From positions 80,803 through 144,802 of the forward strand of contig NZ_WJBC01000006.1 in the NCBI RefSeq assembly GCF_014284475.1: a DNA stretch of 64,000 nt, in the 5' to 3' direction. Made by a program: the position numbers and the translations under genes. Position 1 is the first letter of the stretch. Each line of letters starts with the position of its first letter. The DNA comes from Acetobacterium fimetarium (GTDB lineage: Bacteria; Bacillota; Clostridia; Eubacteriales; Eubacteriaceae). A model generated the notes under the pieces. It saw only the letters and a program-made list of their open reading frames with translations, made no database searches and had not been told where the DNA came from. Of the stretch, positions 16,986-25,692 are shown in pieces.

Positions 16986-19646
16986 TTATTTCGAAAAAAC
17001 TGAGTGGAGGGATTTTTTCGTGTTCTTGACGGCGATTCGGCCCTGGCGTTTTATCACGTGCTTGATCACCGCCGGTTTCATGGCCTTCAGCTCCAGTCCG
17101 GCACGGTCATATTTCCGGACCAGCGAAATAGCGTCAAACTTGCATTTGGTGGTGCAGACGCCGCAACCGACGCACTGATACTGATCGACGAAGGTGGCAC
17201 CGCAGCCGAGGCAGCGTTCGGTTTCCTTGCGGATCTGTTCTTCCGTAAAGGTGACACGCAGATCGTCAAAGGTTTCCTTCGATCGGCTGCCGTCCACGTG
17301 AAGCGCCCGCTGTCGGAGCAGCCGGTCATAGCCCGCCATGTTCAGGTTGGCCGTATCCAGGGCGTGGTATTCCCGTTCCCGGGCGATCGACAGATTGTCG
17401 CCGTGGACGTAACGGTGAATTGAAACCGCTCCCTGCTTGCCCAACGCGATGGCATCAATGGCAAACTTGGGACCGGTCAGGGCATCCCCGCCGACAAACA
17501 CATCGGCTTCGCCGGTCTGGTAGGTAAGCGGATCCGCTTTGGCTGTCCGGTTGGGATTCAGTTCAATACTGGAGCCTGCCAGCAGTCCGCCCCAGTCCAT
17601 CCCCTGACCAACTGAAATCAGCACATGGTCCGCTTCCACAATCCGGGTATCATTTTCATCGAATTGCGGATTGAACCGGCCGGTATCATCGATGACAGAC
17701 AAACATTTTTTAAATTCCACCCCGACGACCTGCCCGTTCTCCTGAAGTATTCGTTGAGGTCCCCAGGAATTGTTGATCGCAATGCCTTCGGACAAGGCTT
17801 CTGCGATTTCTTCATCGAGCGCCGGCATGCCGGCCCGGCTTTCTAGGCTGAACAGCTCGATGGAAGTGGCGCCGATGCGCTCGGCCGTCCGGGCCACGTC
17901 GATGGCGACATTGCCGCCGCCGATCACGATGGTCTGGCCGGTGAGCTGCAGATCCGCCCCGAGGCTGACGTTGCGCAGGAAATCGACGCCGGTCATAACG
18001 CCCTGGGCAGCTTCTCCCGGCAGACCCAGATTTTTACCGGTCTGGGCGCCGATGGCCAGATAAAAGGCCTGATAGCCTTCGTTCCGAAGTTCTGCAAGGG
18101 TTATATCCCGGCCGACTTCGACGCCGGCTTCAAATTCCACACCCAGTTCTTTCAGCACGTCGATCTCGGCAGTGACGATCTCCTTGCCCAGCCGGAAAGC
18201 GGGAATGCCGAGCGTCAGCATGCCGCCAAGCTTCGGCTGCTTTTCAAAGACGGTGACCGGATAGCCGTCAACCGCCAGATAATAAGCACAGGACAGTCCG
18301 GCAGGACCGGCGCCGATGACGGCAATTTTTTCGGACCGTGGGGCTCGCTGTTCCGGCACAAAGCGGTGCTCGGCTTGCAGATCCTGATCCGCGACGAATT
18401 TCTTGACCTCATCAACGGCCAGCGCTTCGTCCAGACTGCCCCGAGTGCAGGCAGATTCGCACTTTCGCGGGCAGATGCGGCCACAGACGGCCGGGAAGGG
18501 ATTTTCCTTTTTGATCAGCTCCAGCGCTTCCCGATACCGGCCCTGGGCAGCCATCTTGATGTAGCCCTGCACCGCGATGTGTGCCGGGCATTCGGATTTG
18601 CAGGGGCTTGTTCCGCTGTCCTCGACAAAGATGCGATGACGGTAGTTGTAGTTCCATTTGTCCTTGCCCCACTGGGTATCATAAGGAGTATCTTTTTCCT
18701 TGGCAACCGGCAGCGGATTGATCGTGCATAAATTCTGACCCAGCGTCGCCGCGCCAGCCTGACAGTTTTCCACGCACTCGCCACAGGCGACGCACTTGTC
18801 CTTATCCACCTGGGCCACGTAGTTCGACCGCGACCAGTCGGGATTTCGATAGAAGGTGGTGTTGCGCAGTCCGAAGCAGGAACAGCCGCAGCAGTTGCAG
18901 ATGGCCATGGCCTTTCCCGGTCCCGACAGGTTGGGGATCGAATGAACCAGCCCCTCCTTTTCGGCCTGTTCTCGGGTGATTTGTCGGCCTTTGCCGGTGC
19001 GGATATAGTATTCCGCGGCCGGCCCCACCTGAATGCACATGTCTTCGATGGTGTGGCCGCAGCCCTCCCCGATCGATCGCATCGAGGTCCGGCAGGCGCA
19101 ATCCGCCGAAGAAAAAACATCGTAATTGTTCAGGATGTGTGATATTTCCTCATAGGAGGCGCGTTTCGTATCGCCGTCGATGGCGCTTTCAATCGGGATT
19201 ACCCGCATGACCCCCGACCCCACCGGAATATTTCCGGCCATCAGTCCGCCGAGTTTTCTTGTGTATTCTTCAAAGCAGGCGGCGATGACCGGATACTTCG
19301 CGACGTTTTCCTTGTTGACCACCATGTATTCCATGACGCCGGGCACAAACAGTTCCAGGCAGTATTGATCGACGCCATCGATTTTTTCCACCTTGACGGA
19401 ACCGTCGAGGGCCATTTTATACAGAATTTTCTCGACGTAATCGACCGGTTGGCCGCAGCGCCTGGCAACTTCCCCGACCGTTTTGTATTGGCGGATTTCC
19501 AGCATCAGGGCGACTTCCGCCTCTTCGTCCGATGTGACGGGTTCAAGAATCCGATATTCCGGATCGGTTGGTTTCACTTTGACGATGCCGCCGGTAATCC
19601 CGGCAGCTATTTTATTGGCCAGTTCAAGAACCTTTTTCTTAACCAT
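16986..19646 (-). CDS. Fe-S flavoprotein: GltD/FAD-NAD(P) oxidoreductase fused to 4Fe-4S domains
   Basis: 886 residues. About 1-110 reads like a winged-helix module (TVGEVARRCGQPVDYVEKIL); about 170-260 is Cys-rich (SADCACRTSMRSIGEGCGH, CNCCGCSCFG); a ferredoxin motif CVACGECVENC is near 285; the Fe-S N-domain of glutamate synthase small-subunit type is about 345-430 (CKSECP, CGRICPRKCESAC). Then FAD binding IGAGPAGLSCAYYL (about 447), NAD(P) binding IGGGNVAIDVA (about 580), and C-terminal CLGCGATF and CVGCGVCTTKC. A ligand-fed electron transfer role between NAD(P)H and an Fe-S partner is likely; glutamate synthesis is not implied since no GltB is present. GAGGAGG is seven bases before the ATG. 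It lies 23 bases after hypB. Confidence 0.87.
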   Translation of the reverse strand: MVKKKVLELANKIAAGITGGIVKVKPTDPEYRILEPVTSDEEAEVALMLEIRQYKTVGEVARRCGQPVDYVEKILYKMALDGSVKVEKIDGVDQYCLELFVPGVMEYMVVNKENVAKYPVIAACFEEYTRKLGGLMAGNIPVGSGVMRVIPIESAIDGDTKRASYEEISHILNNYDVFSSADCACRTSMRSIGEGCGHTIEDMCIQVGPAAEYYIRTGKGRQITREQAEKEGLVHSIPNLSGPGKAMAICNCCGCSCFGLRNTTFYRNPDWSRSNYVAQVDKDKCVACGECVENCQAGAATLGQNLCTINPLPVAKEKDTPYDTQWGKDKWNYNYRHRIFVEDSGTSPCKSECPAHIAVQGYIKMAAQGRYREALELIKKENPFPAVCGRICPRKCESACTRGSLDEALAVDEVKKFVADQDLQAEHRFVPEQRAPRSEKIAVIGAGPAGLSCAYYLAVDGYPVTVFEKQPKLGGMLTLGIPAFRLGKEIVTAEIDVLKELGVEFEAGVEVGRDITLAELRNEGYQAFYLAIGAQTGKNLGLPGEAAQGVMTGVDFLRNVSLGADLQLTGQTIVIGGGNVAIDVARTAERIGATSIELFSLESRAGMPALDEEIAEALSEGIAINNSWGPQRILQENGQVVGVEFKKCLSVIDDTGRFNPQFDENDTRIVEADHVLISVGQGMDWGGLLAGSSIELNPNRTAKADPLTYQTGEADVFVGGDALTGPKFAIDAIALGKQGAVSIHRYVHGDNLSIAREREYHALDTANLNMAGYDRLLRQRALHVDGSRSKETFDDLRVTFTEEQIRKETERCLGCGATFVDQYQCVGCGVCTTKCKFDAISLVRKYDRAGLELKAMKPAVIKHVIKRQGRIAVKNTKKSLHSVFSK

Positions 19647-19669
19647 TTCATTTCCTCCTCATGAAGTTG

Positions 19670-20341
19670 CTAGTTCCCGTTCCAGATTCTGACTTCGTTA
19701 CGCAGCCAGTCCGCCCATTCGTCGATGCCTGTGCCGGTTTTGGCCGAGATCGGGATCACCCGGATGGCCGGGTTGAGTTTGGTCACCCGGGCTTTCACCG
19801 CTTCAAAATCAAAGTCGAAATAATCGACGGCATCGATCTTGTTGATCAGCAGCACGTCGACAATCGAAAACATCAGCGGGTATTTGAGCGGTTTGTCGTC
19901 GCCTTCCGGAACGCTCAGAATCATCGCGTTTTTCACGGCACCGGTGTCAAATTCGGCCGGGCAGACTAGATTCCCGACATTTTCCAGAATGGTTAAATCG
20001 ACGTCGGCGGTTCCGAGTCCCAGCAATCCCTGGCGGGTCATGCCGGCATCCAGATGACACATGCCGCCGGTGTGCAGCTGGATGACTTTGGTGCCAGTCC
20101 CGGAAACGGTCCGGGCATCCACATCGGAATCGATATCCGCCTCCAGAATGCCGATGGTCATTTCATCTTTTAACGCCTCGATGGTTCTTAAAACCGTGGT
20201 GGTTTTCCCGGAACCCGGCGATGACATCAAATTCAGCAAAAACGTCTGCTCTTTTTTGAGTTCATTTCGGAGCAGCTCCGCCTGGCGATCATTGTCGTCA
20301 AAAACACTGCGTTTGATCTCGAGCACTTTATAGTTATCCAT
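19670..20341 (-). CDS. hypB: Hydrogenase nickel incorporation GTPase HypB
   Basis: 223-residue SIMIBI GTPase that with HypA loads nickel into [NiFe]-hydrogenase precursors. P-loop SSPGSGKTT at about 40-48, ILEADIDSDVDA switch region, metal-site Cys/His in GGMCHLDAGM, VCPAEFD, and NKIDAVD as the G4 motif. It lacks a His-rich N-terminal nickel store. The gene starts 31 bases after oleate hydratase and runs into the 886-residue flavoprotein, an unexpected place for a hyp gene. No hydrogenase genes are adjacent. Confidence 0.95.
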   Translation of the reverse strand: MDNYKVLEIKRSVFDDNDRQAELLRNELKKEQTFLLNLMSSPGSGKTTTVLRTIEALKDEMTIGILEADIDSDVDARTVSGTGTKVIQLHTGGMCHLDAGMTRQGLLGLGTADVDLTILENVGNLVCPAEFDTGAVKNAMILSVPEGDDKPLKYPLMFSIVDVLLINKIDAVDYFDFDFEAVKARVTKLNPAIRVIPISAKTGTGIDEWADWLRNEVRIWNGN

Positions 20342-20372
20342 CCTTCATCTCTCCATTCCTGTCTTCAATTTT

Positions 20373-22142
20373 CTAGATGATGTTATAGCGCTGCAATACT
20401 TCCTCGATCACGGTTCCCGAAATCTTCTGCAGACCCTTCTTTTTGATGAAGTTCATGACAAACGGCAGCTTTGTATCGCCGGGCTTTTTGCCGTCCATCA
20501 TCTTGACGGTGGAATCCAGCAGGACCCGGACATCGTAGCAGGAATTGAACACCTCAGGGACACCGCGGTCGATATCCAGCAGCGTATAGACGGCCTCCAT
20601 GCCGGTTCTGACTGAATATTCCGTGGTGAACACCGTATCCCTGGGAGTATCAGCGAATTGTCCCAGGAAGGCAAAATTTTCGCTGCCATCAGGCACTACC
20701 TTCGGTCGGTCCCCTTCTGTCCGGGGCATAAAGAAGGCGGTAATGTAGGGCATCATGCACGGGATGGTATGGGCCGACAGGGTGGCCATGTCGTGAATCT
20801 GGGATTCCGGCACGCCCATATGGTAAAGCCATTCTTCGGTGATTTCGACTCCGGTGCATTCTTTCATCGGTTTCTTGATGTAGTTTCCCGGCACTTCCGA
20901 GAATAGACCGTAGACCCAGACCGTCAGCTGGTCTTTCGGCTGTTCCTTGAAATGGGGCTGACGGTTCACGGTGTAACTCAACAGCCAGTTGGAATCCTGG
21001 GCTGTGACGATTCCCCCGGTAACGACCTTGCCGCTAAACGGATCGCGCTTGCAGATCTTCTCGATGTAGGGCGGAATCCTGTCGTCAAGGGTCGTGACAG
21101 TCGCCGATTCCCAGTTGGTCTCTTTGGTGCTGGTGCAGAATTTGTCGGGTTTGCCGAAGGCCGGATCCTGTTTGGCGATGTTGCGCCAGAGTTCCCAGCA
21201 ACCGCGGATGGAGTTGTCAAAGGCCGGGGCGTGGTCATCGTCGCCGAGGGTTGAATTTTCGGTGCAACTGCCGTTGGTGATGAAGACCAGTTCATTTTTC
21301 GTCAGCGGAATGACTTCCTCTCGGCCGGCATGGTTGCAGATGATTTTCGTGGCGCGTTTTTTGCCGTTTTTAATATCAAAAATAACATTGGTGACGAGCG
21401 TATCATATTGGAACTGAACCCCGTGGGCTTCCAGATATTTGACCATCGGCAGAATCAGCGACTCGTATTGGTTGTACTTGGTGAACTTCAGCGCCGACAG
21501 ATCCGGCAATCCACCGATGTGATGGATAAACCGCTGCAGATAGAGTTTCATTTCCAGGGCACTGTGCCAGTTCCGGAAGGCAAACATAGTCCGCCAGTAG
21601 AGCCAGAAGTTCGAATTGAGCAGCTCTTCAGAAAACACCTCATCGATGCGCTTATCGTACAGGTCCTCATTTTTGGTCATGAACAGCGTGACCATTTCCT
21701 TGGACGCCTGTTCACTGAGTCCGAACTTGCCGCCAAGCTGGGCATCGCGGCCCTTGTTTTTGGTGACCCGCATCAGCGAAAAGTTTGGATCCGCCTTGTT
21801 CAGCCAATAGAATTCATCGAGAACGGAGACGCCTTCCGTCTCGATGGACGGAATCGAACGAAACAGATCCCACAGACATTCAAAATGATTTTCCATTTCG
21901 CGTCCGCCGCGGATGATAAACCCTTTCTGATTATCGTTGATCCCGTCGCAGGCGCCGCCCGGGAGACTCAGTTCTTCCAGAATATGAATATTCTCGCCCT
22001 TCATCTGACCGTCCCGCACCAGAAAACAGGCCGCCGCCAGGGATGCCAGACCGGCCCCGACCAGATAGGCGGATTTGTTATCCACGTCAACCGGTTTCAG
22101 GGGACGCGCAAATGCTTCATAATTACCATTGCTGTAGTACAT
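20373..22142 (-). CDS. ohyA: Oleate hydratase (fatty-acid double-bond hydratase)
   Basis: 589 residues, the usual size. FAD enzyme that adds water to cis-9 double bonds of unsaturated fatty acids, giving 10-hydroxy fatty acids; often a detoxification step against host or environmental fatty acids. Recognised by YLVGAGLASLAAACFLVRDG (FAD binding, about 27-50), EELSLPGGACDG, the RGGREMENHFECLWDLF segment, and the conserved C-terminal stretch DTPRDTVFTTEYSVRTGMEA. GGAGG eight bases before 22142 fixes the start (MYYSNGNYEAF), not 22157. It follows a DUF5692-like membrane gene by 48 bases and precedes hypB by 31. Confidence 0.93.
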   Translation of the reverse strand: MYYSNGNYEAFARPLKPVDVDNKSAYLVGAGLASLAAACFLVRDGQMKGENIHILEELSLPGGACDGINDNQKGFIIRGGREMENHFECLWDLFRSIPSIETEGVSVLDEFYWLNKADPNFSLMRVTKNKGRDAQLGGKFGLSEQASKEMVTLFMTKNEDLYDKRIDEVFSEELLNSNFWLYWRTMFAFRNWHSALEMKLYLQRFIHHIGGLPDLSALKFTKYNQYESLILPMVKYLEAHGVQFQYDTLVTNVIFDIKNGKKRATKIICNHAGREEVIPLTKNELVFITNGSCTENSTLGDDDHAPAFDNSIRGCWELWRNIAKQDPAFGKPDKFCTSTKETNWESATVTTLDDRIPPYIEKICKRDPFSGKVVTGGIVTAQDSNWLLSYTVNRQPHFKEQPKDQLTVWVYGLFSEVPGNYIKKPMKECTGVEITEEWLYHMGVPESQIHDMATLSAHTIPCMMPYITAFFMPRTEGDRPKVVPDGSENFAFLGQFADTPRDTVFTTEYSVRTGMEAVYTLLDIDRGVPEVFNSCYDVRVLLDSTVKMMDGKKPGDTKLPFVMNFIKKKGLQKISGTVIEEVLQRYNII

Positions 22143-22190
22143 TTTAATTACCTCCATTTTAGCTATTGATTAAATTCAAATCTTGAACGC

Positions 22191-23171
22191 TTATTCAGCC
22201 AGTGCTTTGACTTCCTGATATTTGTTCAGATCCGTATACAATTCTCCAAGATATGGGTTTCTTTTTGTTTTGACGATTTTTATGATCATATAGACAAAGA
22301 CGCCGATATTTGCGGCCAATGCGATAAAACTGAAGGCAAAGAGTGGCAGTGTGTTGTAGCTGGATGCCACCGCAAAGGTACCCTGATCAATGAAAGCCGG
22401 AAAGGTCTGAGCAAACATGCACCAGATCGCCAGGGTCTGGGCCCGATGCTGAAGCCACGCCCCTTTTCCCACTGTGAACGCACAAAGCGTTGGCGCCAAC
22501 AGCAGTGCAAAACCGCAATACCAGGCATGTCCCGGCAAACAGTTGTAGGTGTAGGCAAAATTCCACAGATCGTAGGCGATGATCCAGAACCAGAGCATAT
22601 CGGGCCACAGCATATCGCGGCTGCCGTCTTTGGCCGTCTGCTTTTTAATGCAAATACCGAACCAGCCGGTAATCGTGATGATGTTGAGGATTCCCGCGAT
22701 CCCGTTCATGAAATTCCAGGAACCGCCCAGGACATACATGGCTTCGTCAGCCAGCATTCCGCCGCCGGCATATTGCGTTCCGATCTGGAAATCGCGGGAC
22801 ACGGCCTCCAGAATGTTGATCGCCAGAATCAGCACCGGAAAACAGAGCGCCCATTTAATATCCGCCAGCCGCCGTACTTGTCCGGTGGCTTTATTTTTCC
22901 ATTTGACATGTCGGATGCACCAGAAACCAATGCATCCGGCAGTGGCCGAGTAGACCTTAGCCAAATGAAACCAGTCGGTATAGGTGGTCTCTCGCAAGAC
23001 CGTGAACCACAAGGTTGAAAGGATGATTGGTAAAATAACAAAACAGAAAAACCCGACGTATTTCCACCTCCGGGCTGCTTCATTGAAAGCAAAGAGTGCA
23101 ATGAAGACGATTACCCATACGCCCCACACGCTGAAGGCGGTCGCCCCTTCGGCATAGTTGAAAACAAACAT
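22191..23171 (-). CDS. Polytopic membrane protein, DUF5692-like
   Basis: 326 residues with about eight to nine hydrophobic segments spread from residue 15 to 300 (for example WVIVFIALFAF, FFCFVILPIILSTLWF, FGFALLLAPTLCAF-like stretches), Trp-rich. GGGGGG nine bases before the ATG at 23171 (MFVFNYAEG) decides the start; the first 14 codons of the open frame are leader. From memory it resembles DUF5692, a family I associate with oleate hydratase neighbours; function unknown. Being first in the operon, it may handle fatty acids or their hydroxy products at the membrane (inference). Confidence 0.75.
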   Translation of the reverse strand: MFVFNYAEGATAFSVWGVWVIVFIALFAFNEAARRWKYVGFFCFVILPIILSTLWFTVLRETTYTDWFHLAKVYSATAGCIGFWCIRHVKWKNKATGQVRRLADIKWALCFPVLILAINILEAVSRDFQIGTQYAGGGMLADEAMYVLGGSWNFMNGIAGILNIITITGWFGICIKKQTAKDGSRDMLWPDMLWFWIIAYDLWNFAYTYNCLPGHAWYCGFALLLAPTLCAFTVGKGAWLQHRAQTLAIWCMFAQTFPAFIDQGTFAVASSYNTLPLFAFSFIALAANIGVFVYMIIKIVKTKRNPYLGELYTDLNKYQEVKALAE

Positions 23172-23240
23172 TTTTTTGTACCCCCCTAAAGATTTAATGC
23201 CTGCATTATACAACCATTGTTAAAGTTTCATCAATAGACA

Positions 23241-23278
23241 CATAAAAGGAAGTGTCGACTTCAACACTTCCTTTTATG
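23241..23278. terminator. Hairpin between TetR gene and the ohyA operon
   Basis: Fifteen-base perfect stem CATAAAAGGAAGTGT / ACACTTCCTTTTATG with an eight-base loop (23256-23263). It lies after the TetR gene and upstream of the membrane-protein gene, so it probably ends the MFS-TetR transcript; the T-run is interrupted. Confidence 0.6.
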
Positions 23279-23314
23279 AAAAACCTACTATTTTTGGTTT
23301 GCACAACAGCCGTG

Positions 23315-23424
23315 AGCTTCGCTGCCGGTTTACACGAAACAATTTCTACACTGTACGGCGGACAGTTCTTCGAACTGTTCGCCTACACGTTACAAAACTG
23401 TTTGTGTAAACTGGCATCAAAGCT
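23315..23424 (-). repeat. Palindromic repeat C, copy 2 (inverted relative to copy 1)
   Basis: About 110 bp matching the reverse complement of 16872-16978 with few differences. Self-complementary: GGTTTACACGAAACA... pairs with ...TGTTTGTGTAAACT, and GGCGGACAGTTC pairs with GAACTGTTCGCC. It sits between the TetR gene and the ohyA/hyp operon. Confidence 0.8.
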
Positions 23425-23449
23425 AGCTTTGTTCGATGTTTTAAACCTA

Positions 23450-24022
23450 CTATTTGATATCTGCTTTAACAAATGCTTCCACCGAGCGGGGAATGCTGCC
23501 TCTGATCATGATCAGCAGCTTTTTGAGGATGATTTCCGGTTCTTCCGTCATCCCTTCGTCGACCCAGTCGATCAGCAGGCCATTGAACACATGCCGATAG
23601 AAATTGACGATGAATTTATGATCCTGTTCCGCTAAATCCACATCCAGTTCTTGTTTACATTCGTCAACCACAAAATCCAGCAGCCGGTTGGAAAGATGGG
23701 TTAGGTAGGTGTTGGCTTCGGGCCAATAGGATGAATTATAGATATGCAGGATCATTTTCGAATTCCGTTTCGTGTAATTCATGGTCGCCAGAAACCCGCC
23801 GCCCCAAGTTTCAAAGGTCCGGTTCTGGGCAATTTCAAGCGCCAGTTCTTCGTAAAAAATGTATTTGAAGACGGCCATAATATCGGAAAAGTGATTATAG
23901 AAAGTCTGCCGGTTGACACCGCAGTGGTCGCAGATTTCCTTCACCGTCACCCGGTCGATGCTTTTCCGGCTGACCAGTTCTTTGAATGTTTCGATGATTG
24001 CATCTTTGGCATGCTTTTTCAT
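23450..24022 (-). CDS. TetR-family transcriptional regulator
   Basis: 190 residues. N-terminal helix-turn-helix about 5-50 (RVTVKEICDHCGVNRQTFYNHFSD), the hallmark TetR recognition region; the C-terminal ligand/dimer domain is of the DhaS-like type seen in low-GC Gram-positives. Its ATG overlaps the MFS stop (ATGA at 24019-24022), so the two are co-translated. Most likely represses its own exporter operon in the absence of a drug-like ligand. Confidence 0.88.
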   Translation of the reverse strand: MKKHAKDAIIETFKELVSRKSIDRVTVKEICDHCGVNRQTFYNHFSDIMAVFKYIFYEELALEIAQNRTFETWGGGFLATMNYTKRNSKMILHIYNSSYWPEANTYLTHLSNRLLDFVVDECKQELDVDLAEQDHKFIVNFYRHVFNGLLIDWVDEGMTEEPEIILKKLLIMIRGSIPRSVEAFVKADIK

Positions 24023-25515
24023 ACGGTTCTCCTTTCGGTCGTTTCGTCATCACTTTCAGTTTTTACGGCACCTGTCATTCTGGGCAGCAGCATTGCCAGT
24101 CCCAGGACAACACAGACGATGACGGTAATGATGATAAACACTGAATGCACCGACGTGTTCAGTGATTGAATAACCTGTTCGCCCGAAATGGCACTGGCCT
24201 GGGTTGACGATCCATACAGATCATTGGAATTGACGCCCCCTTTGCCGATTTCATTAAAATACTGAATAATTTTCATATTGAAGACGCTGCCGAAAATACT
24301 GATGCCGATGGTCTGGCCCAATGTCCTCAGTAACGAATTGGTAGCGGTTGCCGCCCCCCGTTTGCGGAAGCCGACTGCCTCTTGGATGAGGATGGTCAGA
24401 GTCGTTAAGGCGCCGCCAAAGCCAAAACCGGCGACGGCATTGTAGAGGATCACTAAAAAATAGGGCGTGTCGGTTCCCAGCGTCGTCATCAGCAGCACCC
24501 CGATCAGCAGCATTGCTGTGGATATGATCGTAACGGTTTTTCCGCCGCGCGTGAGGATCAGCTTGCCGAGGATCACGGACGCGATCAGCCAACTGAGAGA
24601 TATCGATACCAGCGCCAGACCGGAGACGGTGGCGCTTAATCCCAGGACATTCTGGATGTAAATCGGGATGTAAACATCAACGCCAATCAAAACGGCGGCC
24701 AGCAGAAAACTGATGAGATTGACCAGGCTGCTGGTTCGAGTCAGAATATCCGGTGGGATAATGGGTTCGGTGGCTTTTAGCTCGATGCGATAGAAGACGA
24801 ACAGCAGGAATAGGGTTGCGGCAACCGATAATACGACAAAGATCAGACTGCCGTTCATGATCTCGGCGGACAGAAAAATATTGAAAAACACCAGCATGGC
24901 AAGAGATAACGTCAAAATGCCGGCATAGTCGATGATCTGTTTTTTCTTTTCAAAGTTTTCCACGAGATTGCGCCGAATCAAAAAAATGGACAGAAACCCG
25001 AACGGCAGATTGATGAAGAAGATCCAATGCCAGGAAAGCAGATCGATCAAGGTTCCGCCCAGAAATGGTCCCACCAGACTGGCGACGCCCCACATGGTCC
25101 CCAAACTCCCCTGCACTTTGGGTCGCTCTTCCAGGGTGAAAATATCACCCACGATGGTATAGGTCAGGGTAAAAATCGAGCCAGCGCCCAAGCCCTGGAT
25201 CGCCCGAAAGGCGATCAGCATGATCATATTCTGAGAAAATCCGCACAGGGTGCTGCCGATCAGAAAGATGCCGATGCCGATCGAGATCATGTTTTTGCGG
25301 CCGTACAGATCCGCCAGTTTGCCGTAGATGGGCGTGGAGATGGCAGACATCAGTAAATAGGCCGAGAAAACAAAGCTGATGTTTTCAAAGCCGTTCAAGT
25401 CTTTGGAGATGGTGGAAATGGCGGTGGTAACAACCGTACCTTCTACTGCCGCCAGAAACATTGCCACCATCAAAGCGATGGTGATATTTTTTTTGTCCGT
25501 TTGAGTTCTCATCAT
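24019..25515 (-). CDS. MFS multidrug exporter, DHA2 (EmrB/QacA) family
   Basis: About 498 residues with 14 predicted membrane segments. MFS signature GKLADLYGRKNM between TM2 and TM3, and motif C-like GPFLGGTLIDLLSWHWIFFINLP (split here as GPFLGGTLID and WHWIFFINLP) typical of drug:H+ antiporters. The start is uncertain: ATGs at 25515 and 25512 follow AGGTAGGG at 12-15 bases; the open frame extends to 25563. It is followed by the overlapping TetR gene, consistent with a self-regulated efflux operon. Confidence 0.87.
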   Translation of the reverse strand: MMRTQTDKKNITIALMVAMFLAAVEGTVVTTAISTISKDLNGFENISFVFSAYLLMSAISTPIYGKLADLYGRKNMISIGIGIFLIGSTLCGFSQNMIMLIAFRAIQGLGAGSIFTLTYTIVGDIFTLEERPKVQGSLGTMWGVASLVGPFLGGTLIDLLSWHWIFFINLPFGFLSIFLIRRNLVENFEKKKQIIDYAGILTLSLAMLVFFNIFLSAEIMNGSLIFVVLSVAATLFLLFVFYRIELKATEPIIPPDILTRTSSLVNLISFLLAAVLIGVDVYIPIYIQNVLGLSATVSGLALVSISLSWLIASVILGKLILTRGGKTVTIISTAMLLIGVLLMTTLGTDTPYFLVILYNAVAGFGFGGALTTLTILIQEAVGFRKRGAATATNSLLRTLGQTIGISIFGSVFNMKIIQYFNEIGKGGVNSNDLYGSSTQASAISGEQVIQSLNTSVHSVFIIITVIVCVVLGLAMLLPRMTGAVKTESDDETTERRTV

Positions 25516-25692
25516 TTTCTTGTCATTCCCTACCTGTTTTAGTTTAAGGCAGTCAGCCGCCAAGCCTCACGGTGGTGATTGCTTCAATCTTATTAGTATA
25601 GCAAACAAACCGGTGCAAATCTACACTTATGCAAAAACACGCATCGCAGCGGTGTGTCTTTCGCTGCCATGCGTGTCGGCGATGAAAGCTTA

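Noticed and set aside
16986..19646. Calling the 886-residue protein glutamate synthase
   Set aside because: Only the GltD-like half is present, with extra Fe-S domains and no GltB; the GltD fold is used by many other oxidoreductases.
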